A DNA stretch of 64,000 nucleotides from Diadema setosum (GCA_033980235.1 CM067075.1:3027148-3091147); one strand, 5' to 3'; numbered from the stretch's first letter, positions 10,394 to 21,960 are shown. Made by a program: numbers and translations. Notes: a model not told the origin generated them from the sequence alone.

Positions 10394-12782
10394 AATATGT
10401 CTGTATCAGGATTTGATCTCAATCTTTGTTTTCTCTGTTGAGTTTAATCAGTCTCTTCACAGAATTGCAACTTATCCATGACAGCATCTTGATCACAACT
10501 TTTTGCAGATTGTTGTAATCATTGCAGGTGAATTCCTTTGGGTGGCATTCGGGCAAGAAGAGTGTGATTTCTCCCACATCAATTGCACATGAGACCGCAA
10601 TCCATTTTGGCTGCTCATTTCTTGGAGAGGCATTGATTACCACCGTGCTGAAATGAAATTATCTTTGAATGGTCTACTTTTCACTTTTCTGCGGTGTGAA
10701 GGTAGAAATTTCTTCTTTTTTTTCATTCTTTCAAATGTTGATGATACCCATTTGTCATCACTTTTCTGTGATATTACATATTATTTTTTGTTAAAAAGAG
10801 TGGGCAAGAAGCTTTTAAAAGCTATGATTGCTACACAGTACTGAAACAAACACCTGTAGATGATGTCAATCCGTAATGTAGAATTTTCTCCCAAGAAGTA
10901 CCATTTCAAAATTTTCTACCAACATGCATCTAACTTCAAGAGGAATGGCTCATCATCTCAAACATGACTTAATTTCCCACGGTATGGTTATTTATTGTGA
11001 TCTCTTTTTTTTTTTGGGGGGGGGGGGGCTAGTTTACCTCAAGACCCACATAAATTTTGAAACAGACTGAATGCTGGGAAATTTTTGTCCCACTTCCCAA
11101 TATGTCTTCTCATCTGATAACTTCCTGCTATAATAGTAACATACACTCTTCTCCACCCCACAATACACATACACTTTTTCCCCATTAAATTTATTTTCTG
11201 TTTCGTCCAATTTACAGTACATGTCCAATTTACTGTACATTATATAATATAAAATAGAGGAATCCTTGTTTTTCAATGTGAATGTACACAGAAAATAAAT
11301 CAAACATTTCATATCCATCATTACACAGAAATCAACTCAGTAATTCACACACACACACACACACAAAAGATATTAAAACAAGGTGAATACTACTGAATAC
11401 TACTGTGGAAGTTTGGGGTTTTCTCCTATCTTCGATGTACTGTATTTTATGAAAGTGGAGATGGTGTCTTTCCGTTCGGACCTGATATCCAGTGCACATG
11501 TACATGAAGGACACCAGAAGGTACATTTGTACCAAGGAGCTTTAAACACGTGTACCTTTATCTCCTAGCCTCATGGCCACTCTGGCAGATCTATCCTGCT
11601 AGTCTAAAGGCTGTTTTCACACGTACTGAGAGTGCATACATTAATTTGAATCATGATTCTAATGACACATCACCGGAATCATAATGCGAATGATGGAATC
11701 GTGGGGGGTGATATGAATTGTAAATCCAATAGTGATACAAATGACAGTCCAATTTTGATTTGCAGTGCTGATCGTGCTATTTAGTGGAATTTTTACTTCC
11801 ACGAAGGCAAAAATCTTGAGAATTGGGCCGCGATGCAAATCTTGAGATATGTATCCTGCTAATTTGTGTCAGTGTGAATCCCAGTATTGAAAGCCAACTT
11901 TATCACCATTCCCATCATGCTTAGCGACAAAGGATACTAGCAGTGACTTCTCTAAATCCAGGACACCTTGAATGGTTGGAAATAACTGGATTTATTGCTC
12001 AATTCACTGCCTTGACTGTTTCTGTCCTGTCTTGGAGGAAAATAGCCAACAGTTTTGCTGCCTTCTTGGGTCAAGGAAGTCTATAAAAAGTCTCATAAAT
12101 CATATCACCTGGAGTCATTCCAAAATGCAAAGGAAAATGACAAAAGTTTTTAGGGAGAGAAGTGAAGGTGGTAGACCTTGACACCAGAACATTCTGAATT
12201 TCATGTTTTTCTCTTCTCTTCTTTTCTCTTTCTTTTTTTTTTAAACTATCAATATCCACACTTATGATATTATGACTTATGATATTCTCTGATGTAAGCT
12301 TCTCAGATTTTTATTTAAAAAATAAAGTCGTGTTAAAATAGAGTACTATTTTTTATTGAGTGGTTTCAAAAGGATCATTTCTTATCTTTATCCTTTCAGC
12401 TTTGAGTGCGCCTTCAGTATTTCATTTAGTAGATTTGGTGCAAATTAAATTGCAATTGTTTTTTTTATTAATAGATTTAGAGTCCCATAAAAGAAGAGTT
12501 CAAAGTTTATTAATCCATTGCTGGCAAACAACTGGTGTGCTATTCATTAATCCTGTGGAGCCTTTAGCCAGTGGTCACAGACTCTACCCTTTTTTCTGTG
12601 TATAGAAATTTGTAAGATTTCTTTGATTAAATTATCATATATTTTTTGTTTTCTCATTGTGCAGTATTTAGTCAAAATGTACTCTCATTTTTCCCCAGTA
12701 GAGGATACAGCCAGCATGCTTCAGCCAGTTTAATCTTTTATCTGATAATTCTCTTCCTCCTCCCCTCTCTTGTCTTTGTTTT
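10394..12782. other. no gene seen; AT-rich with simple repeats
   Basis: It holds a T11-G13 junction at 11005-11028 and a (CA)n run at about 11346-11365. A segment at 11612-11890 begins TTTTCACACG and ends GTCAGTGTGAA and may be a decayed foldback element. No coding exon was recognised. Confidence 0.5.
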
Positions 12783-12828
12783 TATGCCTCCGCCACGAAG
12801 TGGTGCCGGAGGCATTATGTTTTCGGGT

Positions 12829-12902
12829 TGTCCGTCCGTCCGTCCTTCCGTCCGTCCGTCCTTCCGTCCGTCCTTCCGTCCGTCCGTCCTTCCGTCCGTC
12901 CG
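12829..12902 (+). repeat. (GTCC/TTCC)n microsatellite
   Basis: An irregular tetranucleotide run of CCGT and CCTT words lies just inside the 5' hairpin of the composite repeat. It produces spurious RPSVRPS-like and TDGRTDGR-like frames. Confidence 0.9.
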
Positions 12903-13050
12903 TAATGAATTTTGTGGACAAGGTAACTATCGAAAGCTGTTGAGGTATCCTAATGAAACTTGGCATGTATGTGTATTAGGGGGTGAAGTTGTGCCTATCA
13001 ACTTTTGGGTGCACATGCTCAAGGTCAAAGGTCAAAAGGTCAAGGTCAAA

Positions 13051-13506
13051 TACATAAAATTTCACTATTTCCACCATATCTGTTGAATACCTGAAGATAT
13101 TTTCTTGAAACTTAGTGTATACATGTATTACCCAATTAAGATTCTCTGGTGAAAGTTTGGGTCATGAGGTCAAAGGTCAAAGGTCAAAAGGTCAGGGTAA
13201 CATACATAAAATTTCACTATTTCCACCATATCTATTGAATGCCTGAAGAGATTTTCTTGAAACTTAGTGTATACATGTATTACCTAATTAAGATTCTCTA
13301 GTGAAAGTTTGGGTCATGAGGTCAAAGGTCAAAGGTCAAAAGGTCAGGGTCAAATACATAAAATTTTACTATTTCCACCATATCTATTGAATGCCTGAAG
13401 ATATTTTCTTGAAACTTAGTGTATACATGTATTACCCAATTAAGATTCTCTGGTGAAAGTTTGGGTCATGAGGTCAAAGGTCAAATGTCAAAAGGTCAAG
13501 TGAAAA
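13051..13506 (+). repeat. three 152-bp tandem units with AGGTCA direct repeats
   Basis: TACATAAAATTT starts at 13051, 13203 and 13355, giving an exact 152-bp period. Each unit ends with GGTCATGAGGTCAAAGGTCA-type clusters. The units are close to identical, with a single substitution every few tens of bases. Diverged units follow to about 14010. Confidence 0.9.
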
Positions 13507-14260
13507 TATTAAAACTTCTTTTTTTTCCTCCGTACCTTGGAAAATTGTTCAAGGTATCTTCATGGAACATAGTATACTGACTGAAAGTGATTATCTAGAG
13601 AATGTAGGGTTCATGGGGTCAAAGGTCAGGGGTCAAAGGTCAAGTGCAAGACTTCAAAATTTTACTATTACCCTCATATTTATGCAATGCCAGCAGGGTT
13701 ATTTTTTCACACTTGGTGTATGCGTGTGTAACCTAATAAAAATTCTCTGGAAAGTTTTTTTTTTTCTCTTTTTGCCTCAAAGGTCAAAAGGTCAAAGATC
13801 AAGTGAAAGTGCTGAACTAACTTTTTCCTCCATATCTCGGAAGTGGCTCAAGTTACCTTGAAACTTAGTACATATTATGCATGTTCTACCTGAAAGTAAT
13901 TATCTTATGAATTTTAGGGTCAAGGGCCAGATGAAAATGGTAACAATTTACTATTCAATTCAGAAATTGCACTTTTTCTCCACACCTGTACCTTGAAAAT
14001 TACTCAATGCCTAAATGTATGAATGGGTCAAAGTCAAGTTAAAGTCCTTAAATCCCTAGATACATGCTCTCCTATTCATCCAATTAAACCTATGTCAAGG
14101 AAGGTGAACATTCAACACATTTGTGACAAACTTGTCATTCCAATATTTTGCCAATTTTGTGAAAATGTAATCACACATTGTCCACATGTACTATCTAGAC
14201 CTATTGGGAAAATCATGCATTATGGCGGAGGCATACCAGTCGCCAAAGCGACATTTCTAG

Positions 14261-15559
14261 TTTAATTCTACTTCTTTTCTCTCTCTTCCTCTCATTCTCC
14301 CCCCCCCCCCCCCTCTCTCTCTCTCTCTCTCAGAGGTTGTGAGACCTTTTCTTATCAACCTGTAGTCTTGGTCCAAGGCTAAGATCTCTTTGCCCTCAAC
14401 ACCCATTTGGCAGGGTATGAAAAGAGAAATTTTTAGAAAGGCTGTGTATTTCACTTGCTCTCTGTTCTGAGAGATCAGCTCAAGGAAATGTAGATATTGA
14501 AGCACTGGTCAACTTCATTTCACATTTTATCTCCAGTCATTAATCGTTTTTTGTTTTTTGTTTTTCATTTTTATTTTTAACAACATATCCTCTATAGTCT
14601 ATCTTTGGAACACAAAACTGAGAAAAAAAAAGTTATTGAAATTGATAAGTAGGTCTATTGTGGTAATATCATTTTTAAGAAAATATCATGTCAGTTTAAA
14701 TTTATTATGAAAAGTTCTGGTCACAAAGCAGATTTTTCTTTCTAACCATAAATGAATGCATTTCAATAATGGCATCTCCTCTGACACTATTGTCAAAAGG
14801 AAAAGTATGTTTGACATTGTGTTTTCTGTTTATTTAGCAAGCGTGATTCCAGTTATTAGCTGTACCCTATTTTAAACACAGACAACCCAATTAAACACTA
14901 ATAGTCGAACTAGTCGCTGTTCATGATTTCATTGACACATTTTTTTTTTTTCACTGTATTTTTAGAATGAGGAACATCAATTATATTGTGTTGGGCTTCA
15001 TCATTTTCATCTTCTTCTCAAAAATAGGTTTCTGGATTTTGACCAAACTTTGCAGGACTCATCAATGGGGGAAGGGGGACTCAGTTTGTACCAATGATGT
15101 CAGTGCCCCCCCCCCCCCCCTTATGGTAGGGCCCAAATACCCCAAATGAGGTAATTTCCCCAATATTTGACATTTTCATATTCTTGAAAACATTTTGACC
15201 AAACCTAGCTGGAATCATCAAGGGGGAGTGTCAATGTTTGTACAAATGGTGTTGGTACACCCAGGTGGTGCACCCACCAAGCAATGGTGATGGTATGCTC
15301 AACTGCCCCTAAGGTACCTAAGATTGGGAGGGTGCCTGTAGCAATCCCACAGCCCCAAGATTTTTTTAAATGGTTTACCTCCGGTGGAGGGCCATAGAAG
15401 GCAAAGTTGAGTGCAGTGCTCCAGTGAGTGCTAGCCCACGGGTGTCTTGTTTAATTTTTAAACTCTGGGAGCATGGGGATTAATGGGCGGACCGATTCAT
15501 CCACTGTCCACCAAGGTACATTCGCAACCTCAAATAGCACCAGTCAGTGAATACGTGCT
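14261..15559. other. no gene seen; includes a two-copy ~156-bp repeat
   Basis: A C15 run and a TC-rich tract lie at about 14299-14330. TTTTGACCAAAC occurs at about 15037 and 15193, within two diverged copies (CATCAATGGGGG / CATCAAGGGGGA follow), about 156 bp apart. A C15 run at 15106-15120 lies in the first copy. Confidence 0.5.
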
Positions 15560-15992
15560 TTAAAGGTGCATAGTCCCGGTAGTGTAGAGGGCGCTGTTGA
15601 TGATACTGCCGATCACCGTTAGCATTGACACGAAGATTACCGAAGTTGAGCTGTCAACAAGAGTAAAGCGCATAGGTGTTGCTAAGTAACGTTGCCTTAG
15701 TTGTCTTCTTTGCGCATCGCGCAGTCTGTAGTAATGCCAGGGTGTGTGCATATGTGCTTGTTATTATGACATCACAAAAGAAGTTTGCTAAAGCTGTCAT
15801 CCCCCTCAGCCGAATCATGAGCCAAACTGCGATCGGACCACTGACTACAGTGAATCAGACTTCTTCGGACTCGGGGAAGTGGGCCACAGCGTAAGCGCTA
15901 AAGAGGAGTCGATAGCGTAGGTCTCTATAGGAAACTTGCGCCGTGCGCCCGCGTACGCATTTGATTAAAACACCGGGACCGTGCACCTTTAA
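15560..15992. mobile_element. 433-bp TTAA hairpin element
   Basis: The ends are TTAAAGGTGCATAGTCCCGG and CCGGGACCGTGCACCTTTAA, bounded by TTAA. The interior is fairly GC-rich and CpG-rich compared with its flanks and has no intact coding frame. Confidence 0.85.
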
Positions 15993-16888
15993 AGTTTCAG
16001 CTCATTGGTAGCAGTCGGCTCCATTGGGATTCTTCACCTGTGTTTGTACTTATACAGAAATCAGTGATAAAGATGTACATAATTTGTTACAGGGATTCTT
16101 GAATATACCCAAGCTGGGTCAGCCTCCCTACTCAGTGGTATCCCTACACTACTTGGTCTTTCATTCCAAGTCATTCATTTCTTGCCACAGACTAAATGAG
16201 GTCTGTTTCTGGAGACTAGCGCTATATCATCCTGCCTGTCTGCAGCCAGCCAGAGAGTCAGCCTCCACCAAGTGCAGAGTGGTACAGCTGTATTGAATAA
16301 TTGTTTTGCACCTGGCCTTGGTCCCAGTAGCTTGCACTTTTTTTTTTTTTTTTGACAGCTGGGACTTGGGAGAGGAGCAGAAGGCCAGTCCAGTCAGGTC
16401 CAGGCCTTGGACCAAGGTCCTTCCCTCCATTCACAATATCAGATTACAATCACTGACTTCCTCTGGCTAACACCAGCTTGAGGTTGCCTTGCCCTGCCCA
16501 GTTTTTATGAATGAAACTTCCCATGGCAAATTTGTTGTATTCTCTTAGGACCTGGACCAAGACCCCCCTTGTTTTGCTACCTTTTCCGTTAAGTTTCATC
16601 CCCCCCCCAAATAAAAGTCGGAAGTAGAGTGTGTCGGAAGTAAGTGTTACGGAAAGAGGAAATTGGATGTGTTATCTGTGAAGGTGTGAGGTACTATGTG
16701 AACAGCTGTCCATTACTTTCTATGGGTATGTGATGGTCCTTTATAGCTGAAGATGAAAAGCTTTTAAACGAAGCCATGCCAACAGGGAAGGTAGGAAAAT
16801 ATACAGCTCGCTGTGCCCAACTGTGGATACATTAGGCACGTGGGTGGGTCTTTATTTCGTGATAGTTGTCATGTGCTGCTCTTTTAGC
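15993..16888. other. no gene seen
   Basis: Intergenic sequence with a T19 run (about 16338-16356) and a CCAAGGCCTGG-like palindromic word area near 16400. No exon was recognised. Confidence 0.5.
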
Positions 16889-17657
16889 CTGGGGTGGTAT
16901 TCTGAGGTCGTAATTAAGTCTGTAATTAACTTCGTGATTAAGTCGTGAAGTTAATAGGCCCTTAATCATGGGCAAAATCGGTATTCTGAGGACGTAATTA
17001 AGGTATGATTAAGTCCCCTGTAATTATCTTAGGTCCCTCCCATCTAATTGATATTCCATCCAATCAGACGCGTTGTTAGAAGCCAAAATGATGATTACAC
17101 GCGCAAAATGCCCTCAATGCGCGCTTCTGCACACCCCCTGTAATTACAACCCAAGAGCTCCGTGCGCACACTCCGGTACTTGATTACAACCCCTCACCTA
17201 CCCATGCGAAGATCTCAACCTCTTTGCTCACATAAAATGACAAAATTCCTCGAAGATCGACTATATTTCTTTTTTTCTCTGACTTCTACGGATACCATGA
17301 TAACAAGATTCAACTGCTCCTCGGTTACCGAAGACGGTAAGCATCGTTGTGGCCGAGAAAACACGATATAATGCGTGATATCGGAGTAGTTAATGACACT
17401 CTTTGGTATCATTAAGTTTTCCATTAACTTTCATACTTAATTACACCCTCAGAATACCGATTCGTAATTAACTCTGTGATTAAGTCCTCTCAGAGGTGCA
17501 CGCGCATTGATACGCGCAAACGCGTAGGTCCTTCCTGCCAAAACGCTTGTTGCTATGGTAGTTAATATACCCCCTACTTAATCATGCTCTCAGAATACCA
17601 ATTCGGTAATTAAGTGCTAATCAGACACTTAATTAGCTCTCAGAGTACAGCCCCTGG
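16889..17657. mobile_element. 769-bp foldback element with repeated TAATTAAG/CTCAGAATACC words
   Basis: The termini CCTGGGGTGGTATTCTGAG and CTCAGAGTACAGCCCCTGG are inverted. Subterminal blocks (TATTCTGAGGACGTAATTAAG near 16982 and their inverse near 17440 and 17590) repeat several times, giving nested pairing. The middle 17050-17380 is CpG-rich and unique. Confidence 0.8.
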
Positions 17658-17956
17658 CGTTTTGGCTTTTTCTGGTTAGAGGAGTTGTGTCTTTATGTAC
17701 TTCTTTCAGATTATTGTTGGTGCAGATCCTGTCAGTGCAAAGTAAGACACTGTACTACATTGTATAAGAAGATAAAGATATTGTGTATTTGGAAAAAAAG
17801 CAGTTATCATTTGGTATGTGATTATGCAGCTTACTTCAATTTTATACCAATAAACTATTGAATTTTACATATAAAAGAGAAAAGAAGTGAATAACGAGAA
17901 ATCACAGCGAGAAAAAGAGAAAGGATGTATATAAGCCTTTATGTGCACATACATGC

Positions 17957-18049
17957 GTAGTTGAGGACGAGTCCCAAGTATACTCGGGCAAGTGCACGTC
18001 TATGGAAAATGTGTGTTGTAGCAAAAGCAGCCCGTCCTCAGTGGGTTAA
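17957..18049 (+). mobile_element. 93-bp TTAA hairpin MITE, copy 3
   Basis: It is oriented opposite to the copy at 5149. Inner palindrome CCCAAGTATACTCGGG has one change, and the central GGAAAATGTGTGTTGTAGCA is conserved. The left TTAA is lost, while the right TTAA at 18046-18049 is intact. Confidence 0.8.
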
Positions 18050-18483
18050 ATTGCACACTGCCATCCAGTGCTAGCTGTGTCAATGCCATGTCTCATATTT
18101 TCCCTTCAACCCCCACCATCAACTTGACACCAAAGACCAGTTAACTTTACCAGACACCACACTTCTTGTGTTGACAGCTGTACCTAAGTGCAGTGAATGA
18201 CCGATCCACTCACTGTGTGCTGCCAAAAGACTGTGATTTACCTTACAGGAGTAATAGGCTTTTCACTGTGCTGCCTGGTGGCCTTGTGAAAGTGCCCCCT
18301 CTGTTGTTCCATGCGAGACAGCCTGGTCATTTGCCCTGGTGCCTGCCAGGGTATATTCACTGCAGAAAGTCTCACATCTAAGCAGAAGAACTCTTACTAA
18401 GTTTAGCCAGGTAATGTCTTACAGGAATGAGCTACCTGTCATTATTTGTCTGTGACATTTAGACACCTAGCTGGAATGCCAGT
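18050..18483. other. no gene seen
   Basis: A 62-codon plus-strand frame (18193-18381) has no recognisable domain or splice context. Nothing else stands out. Confidence 0.45.
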
Positions 18484-18646
18484 TTAATAAAAAAAAAAAA
18501 AAAAAAGGAAAATGGAAGGTACGGTATCTATACCAAGTATTTTTAGCTGATGTGAATATGGTATTTGCATGAAAATGGCTTCATTGTTTTTCTTGTCAAA
18601 TGTAATATTCCAAATGGAGGCACACCTAATACCATGAAGCTTGTTA
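18484..18646 (+). repeat. left fragment of the 418-bp tandem array
   Basis: GTCAAATGTAATATTCCAAATGGAGGCACACC followed by TACCATGAAGCTTGTTAGTA aligns by eye with 20760-20820 (GCCAAATGTAATATTTGGAATG...). A matching unit therefore continues on the far side of the inserted elements at 18647-20416. Confidence 0.65.
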
Positions 18647-19150
18647 GTACAGTACAGTATGTCCCCCCCCCCCAAAAAAAAACAACAACAATCTGATTTT
18701 TGCATTGATAACACCCAATAAGGTTTCACCGTCTAAAAGCTACTTTTAGGGTCTTCAAATATAACATCTTAGCTCTACTTTGCAGAAAACCCCATTCAAT
18801 TTGATTAAGTGGTCACAGAGAAATGTGGATTGTTGTGAAGCATGTCACGAGTCTGATTCTTCCAAGTTTGGCACTTTGATGCTCTTGGAACTGCATATCA
18901 ATGTGTAATAAACACAATCAACAGCACTTGGAGGGAAGGGATTCATGACATGCTCTACAAAAATCCCATTTCTCTTTGACCACTGAAGCAAACTGAATGG
19001 GGTTTTCTGTAAGATGTGGGCAATGAGTTATAGTTTCATACCCTGAAATTGATTCACTATTTTTAAAGTTATTGTCGCGGAGGGTACCGATGTAATTTTT
19101 TTTTTTTTTTTTTTTTTTGGGGGGGGGGGGGACATACGGTATAGTGTACT
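18647..19150. mobile_element. 504-bp hairpin element with poly-C/poly-A terminal repeats
   Basis: The left end reads AGTACAGTACAGTATGTC, then C11 (18663-18673), then A9. The right end is T24, G12 (19120-19131), then ACATACGGTATAGTGTACT. Inside, GGGTCTTCAAATATAACATC...ACCCCATTCA pairs with TGAATGGGGTTTTCTGTAAG...ACCCTGAAA. The homopolymers are therefore part of the inverted terminal repeats. Confidence 0.75.
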
Positions 19151-20055
19151 TAAAGATAATATAAAGTTTTGGTATTACCTCAAAAGTTTCCCTAAATTTC
19201 CTTGTCTTAGTTTGTGTTTCAGGTTAAAGTACCTTTCATATAACTAGCACTGTGAGACTTACTCGCCCCAAAGTGCTCTCATGTCTTAGTAATCATGCAA
19301 TAATGGTTTCGTACCAGAGCCGCCGCCGTACAGCGGCGAGGTAGCACACGTATTGTACGAAACCATTATTGCATGATAACTGCGACCAGCAGCGTGCAGC
19401 CCCATACGCATACTGAGTAGCTAACTGCGACCAGCAGCCCCATACGCATAGCTAAATGGGGCTTCGCATTGTAGCTTACAGGATCGTGACAGATTTAGTA
19501 TCGCGGGTAAATATCAACTTAAAATCCAAAAAATTATTCAATTTGAAGACTTAGCTACACTGAATTGACGGCCAGCGCATGCGCACACAAACATCTTATC
19601 CGTTCGTGAATTTGAAATTTGTTCGCATGTGATGTGTGCGTATGCGCTGGCCGTAGTAATCAGTGTATGTAGCTCTCCCAAGGTCCTCTCGACAGAGTCA
19701 CATTCAGTCATCAATTCGAACAGAAAGGGACTATTGGCAGAACCAAACGTTGCCCGAAGCCTGTTTTCAAGACTTCAACTTAATTGGTAAGTCTTCAAAT
19801 CAAAGAATTTTTTGGATTTTAAGTTGATATTTACCCGCGATACTAAATCTGTCATGATCTGAATGCTACAATGCGAAGCCCCATTACGCTATGCGTATGG
19901 GGCTGCTGGTCGCAGTTAATTGCATGATTACTAAGAAATGAGAGCACTTTGGGGCGAGTAAGTCTCACAATGTTAGTTATTTGAAAGGTACTTTAACCTG
20001 AAACACGGAAATTCAGGAAAACTTTTGAGGTACCAAAACTTTTTATTATCTTTAA
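19150..20055. mobile_element. 906-bp long-palindrome element with TTAA ends
   Basis: The element begins TTAAAGATAATATAAAGTTT and ends AAACTTTTTATTATCTTTAA. The arms pair over hundreds of bases, including TGAGACTTACTCGCCCCAAA and its inverse, the GGGGCTTCGCATTGTAG block, and TTTACCCGCGATACTAAATC. Left-arm extras are a small hairpin (19293-19376) and a partial duplication of the GCGACCAGCAGC block. Its right TTAA is shared with the next element. Confidence 0.85.
19293..19376. repeat. 84-bp hairpin inside one arm of the long palindrome
   Basis: The arms TCATGCAATAATGGTTTCGT and inverse pair perfectly over 22 bp, with a CpG-rich centre (GCCGCCGTACAGCGGCG). The opposite arm of the host palindrome lacks the hairpin and reads only TTAATTGCATGATTACTAAG. 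Confidence 0.8.
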
Positions 20056-20416
20056 AGGGGAAGGCTAGTAACTGATCAGTGGGAATCAGTGGAAATGCTG
20101 GGAGATGATTGTTCCAATCCTTATGGGATTCATTCAAGAGTTCATTGTATATCTATTGTTGTGTGAACATGATTTGCTTCAGAATGGTCTCATATTCAAG
20201 TAATGTGCAGTTTAATGCTTCCAGGTTAGCGTCCCTGGTCAGTGACGGGGCATTAATCTGCACATTACTTGAATATGAGACCGTTCTGAAGCAAATCATT
20301 TTCACACAACAATAGATATACAATGAATTCTTGAACGAATCCCATAAGGATTTGAACAATCATCTCCCAGCATTTCCACTGATTCCCACTGATCAGTTAC
20401 TAGCCTTCCCCTTTAA
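20052..20416. mobile_element. 365-bp near-perfect palindromic MITE with TTAA ends, copy 2
   Basis: Starts TTAAAGGGGAAGGCTAGTAA. It has the same length and structure as the copy at 6690-7054, with scattered substitutions. It abuts the 906-bp palindrome and shares its TTAA at 20052-20055. Mirror-image open frames on the two strands are artefacts of the palindrome. Confidence 0.9.
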
Positions 20417-21240
20417 GAGTAGTAGACATCTATCCCCACTTGCATGGAAAGTGGAATGATCTGTACCACCAGTCAAAATGCAATAGCGCCACCTACTGTC
20501 ACCTGTGCACACAGAGTGAGGATATGGGGATGTTTTGGTTGCCAGTCACACATATTTTTCATGCAGTATTTTATGACACTTGATGAGGTAATGCAAATAC
20601 TTTTGATTCTGTCTCCAACCCAAGGAGTTCACCCCCAAGTGTTCTTGTTATATTCATATTTCATTTTTCAGCTGATAAATCTAATCTTATGTTTGCCAGA
20701 AAATGGACAGGTTAGTGAATGCAAAACATGAAAGAATATGGGTGTAATACAAACATTTATGTTGCCAAATGTAATATTTGGAATGAAGACACACCTTATA
20801 CCCTGAAACTCATTAGTGATATACTGTATACTTGTCAGGCATTTGTCCCCACTCGTTGGAATTGATTGCAGAATGGATCTGTGCCACAGGGAAAGATGCA
20901 ATAGCGCCACCTACTGTCAGCTGTGCACACAGAGCAGGGAGGTTGGTCGTCTCACCTCCCTGCACAGAGGGAGGATATTTGGACATTTTTGTTGCCAGTC
21001 CCCCGTACTCTTTAATGCAATAATTTTATGACACCTGAAAAGATAATATGAATAATTTTCACTGTATCTTCAATTCAAGTAGTTTTCCCCTGTTAGATTT
21101 GTATTTTCAGCTGTTGATTCTAATCTGATATTTGTGAGAAAATGGTCAGGTTATCAATGCAAGGGAGTATGGGTGTGATAAATAGTTGTGTTGCAGATAG
21201 GAGGCATATACACCTGAATCATGTCAGCTTGTTGTTTGTC
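20417..21240 (+). repeat. 418-bp-period tandem duplication
   Basis: GCAATAGCGCCACCTACTGT starts at 20480 and 20898. Further paired blocks are TTTTCAGCTG(A/T)T, AAAATGG(A/T)CAGGTTA and GGGTGT(A/G)AT. The second unit carries an extra CTCACCTCCCTGCACAG segment. The array continues to the left at 18484-18646, interrupted by three hairpin elements. No coding function was recognised. Confidence 0.75.
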
Positions 21241-21960
21241 TAAATGATACCCTTTTCGCAAATTGATCAAGCTATCATCACAGCTATAATCCATTCTTGC
21301 CTTCTTAGTGTGCATGAATAGTTTTTCATTTGCAATATTTGTAGAAAGGGTATGTGAGTTCACTTCATTTAATTCATCTTTGTTTCATTTTTCTTCGTGG
21401 AGGTTGGAGAGTATACACTGTTTAGCTGTACTGTGAACATTAATTACATTTGTAAACTTTGCTGTGTCATTTGTAAAATTGCTGTCTTTGTCTTTGCCAT
21501 ACTGGTCATCAATATAGTTGTAATAATAGTTACATTTGTTTGTTGAAGTGCAATATTCATATTTTTATTTTCACTGTAAACTGCATCAGCAGAATTCCTT
21601 GCAGAATATTGTGTGTCACTGTAATAATCAAATGAAATTATTTCTACCATTGACCTTTTCATCTGCATAATTAATGCTATCATCTTCACTGTCACCATCG
21701 TCAACATCATTACCATAATCACCAAGACCATCACTATCACCGTCGACATCACTCTCATCTATGACATCGATGGATATCGACATCAACATCACCACCACCA
21801 GTATCATCATCAACATCATCATTACCATCACCATCTCCAAATCATCGCCATGGTTACTTCCACTTTCCTGTCACTCCAGATGTTGTCATCTTTACAACTA
21901 TGGACAATTATTTCCACCATCTTGTCCAATATCCTAATAATGTTTTAAAATAGAAGTGCA
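21241..21960. other. no gene seen; CAT/ATC trinucleotide-rich tract at 21660-21845
   Basis: A degenerate (ATC/ACC)n tract gives Met/Val/Asp-rich frames on the minus strand, which I regard as repeat artefacts. The rest is AT-rich intergenic. Confidence 0.6.

Larger units (their letters stand above)
12783..14260 (+). mobile_element. ~1.5-kb composite repeat (CCTCCGCCA ends)
   Basis: It begins TATGCCTCCGCCACGAAGTGG, where GCCTCCG...CGGAGGC forms a hairpin at 12786-12813. It ends with TGGCGGAGGCATA (14223-14235) and CGCCAAAGCGACATTTCTAG. Next come a (TCCG/TTCCG)n run, three ~152-bp units, then progressively diverged units rich in GGTCAAAGGTCA. No transposase is encoded. A ~38-bp relic of the 5' hairpin lies inverted at 46918-46957, which supports a dispersed family. 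Confidence 0.8.

Noticed and set aside
12730..12966. TDGRTEGR-repeat protein
   Set aside because: Translation of the CCGT/CCTT microsatellite in the composite repeat.
13018..13500. CRISPR-like array
   Set aside because: Units are fully homologous tandem repeats without unique spacers, in a eukaryotic repeat element.
21444..21840. Met/Val/Asp-rich minus-strand frames
   Set aside because: Arise from a degenerate CAT/ATC repeat tract.
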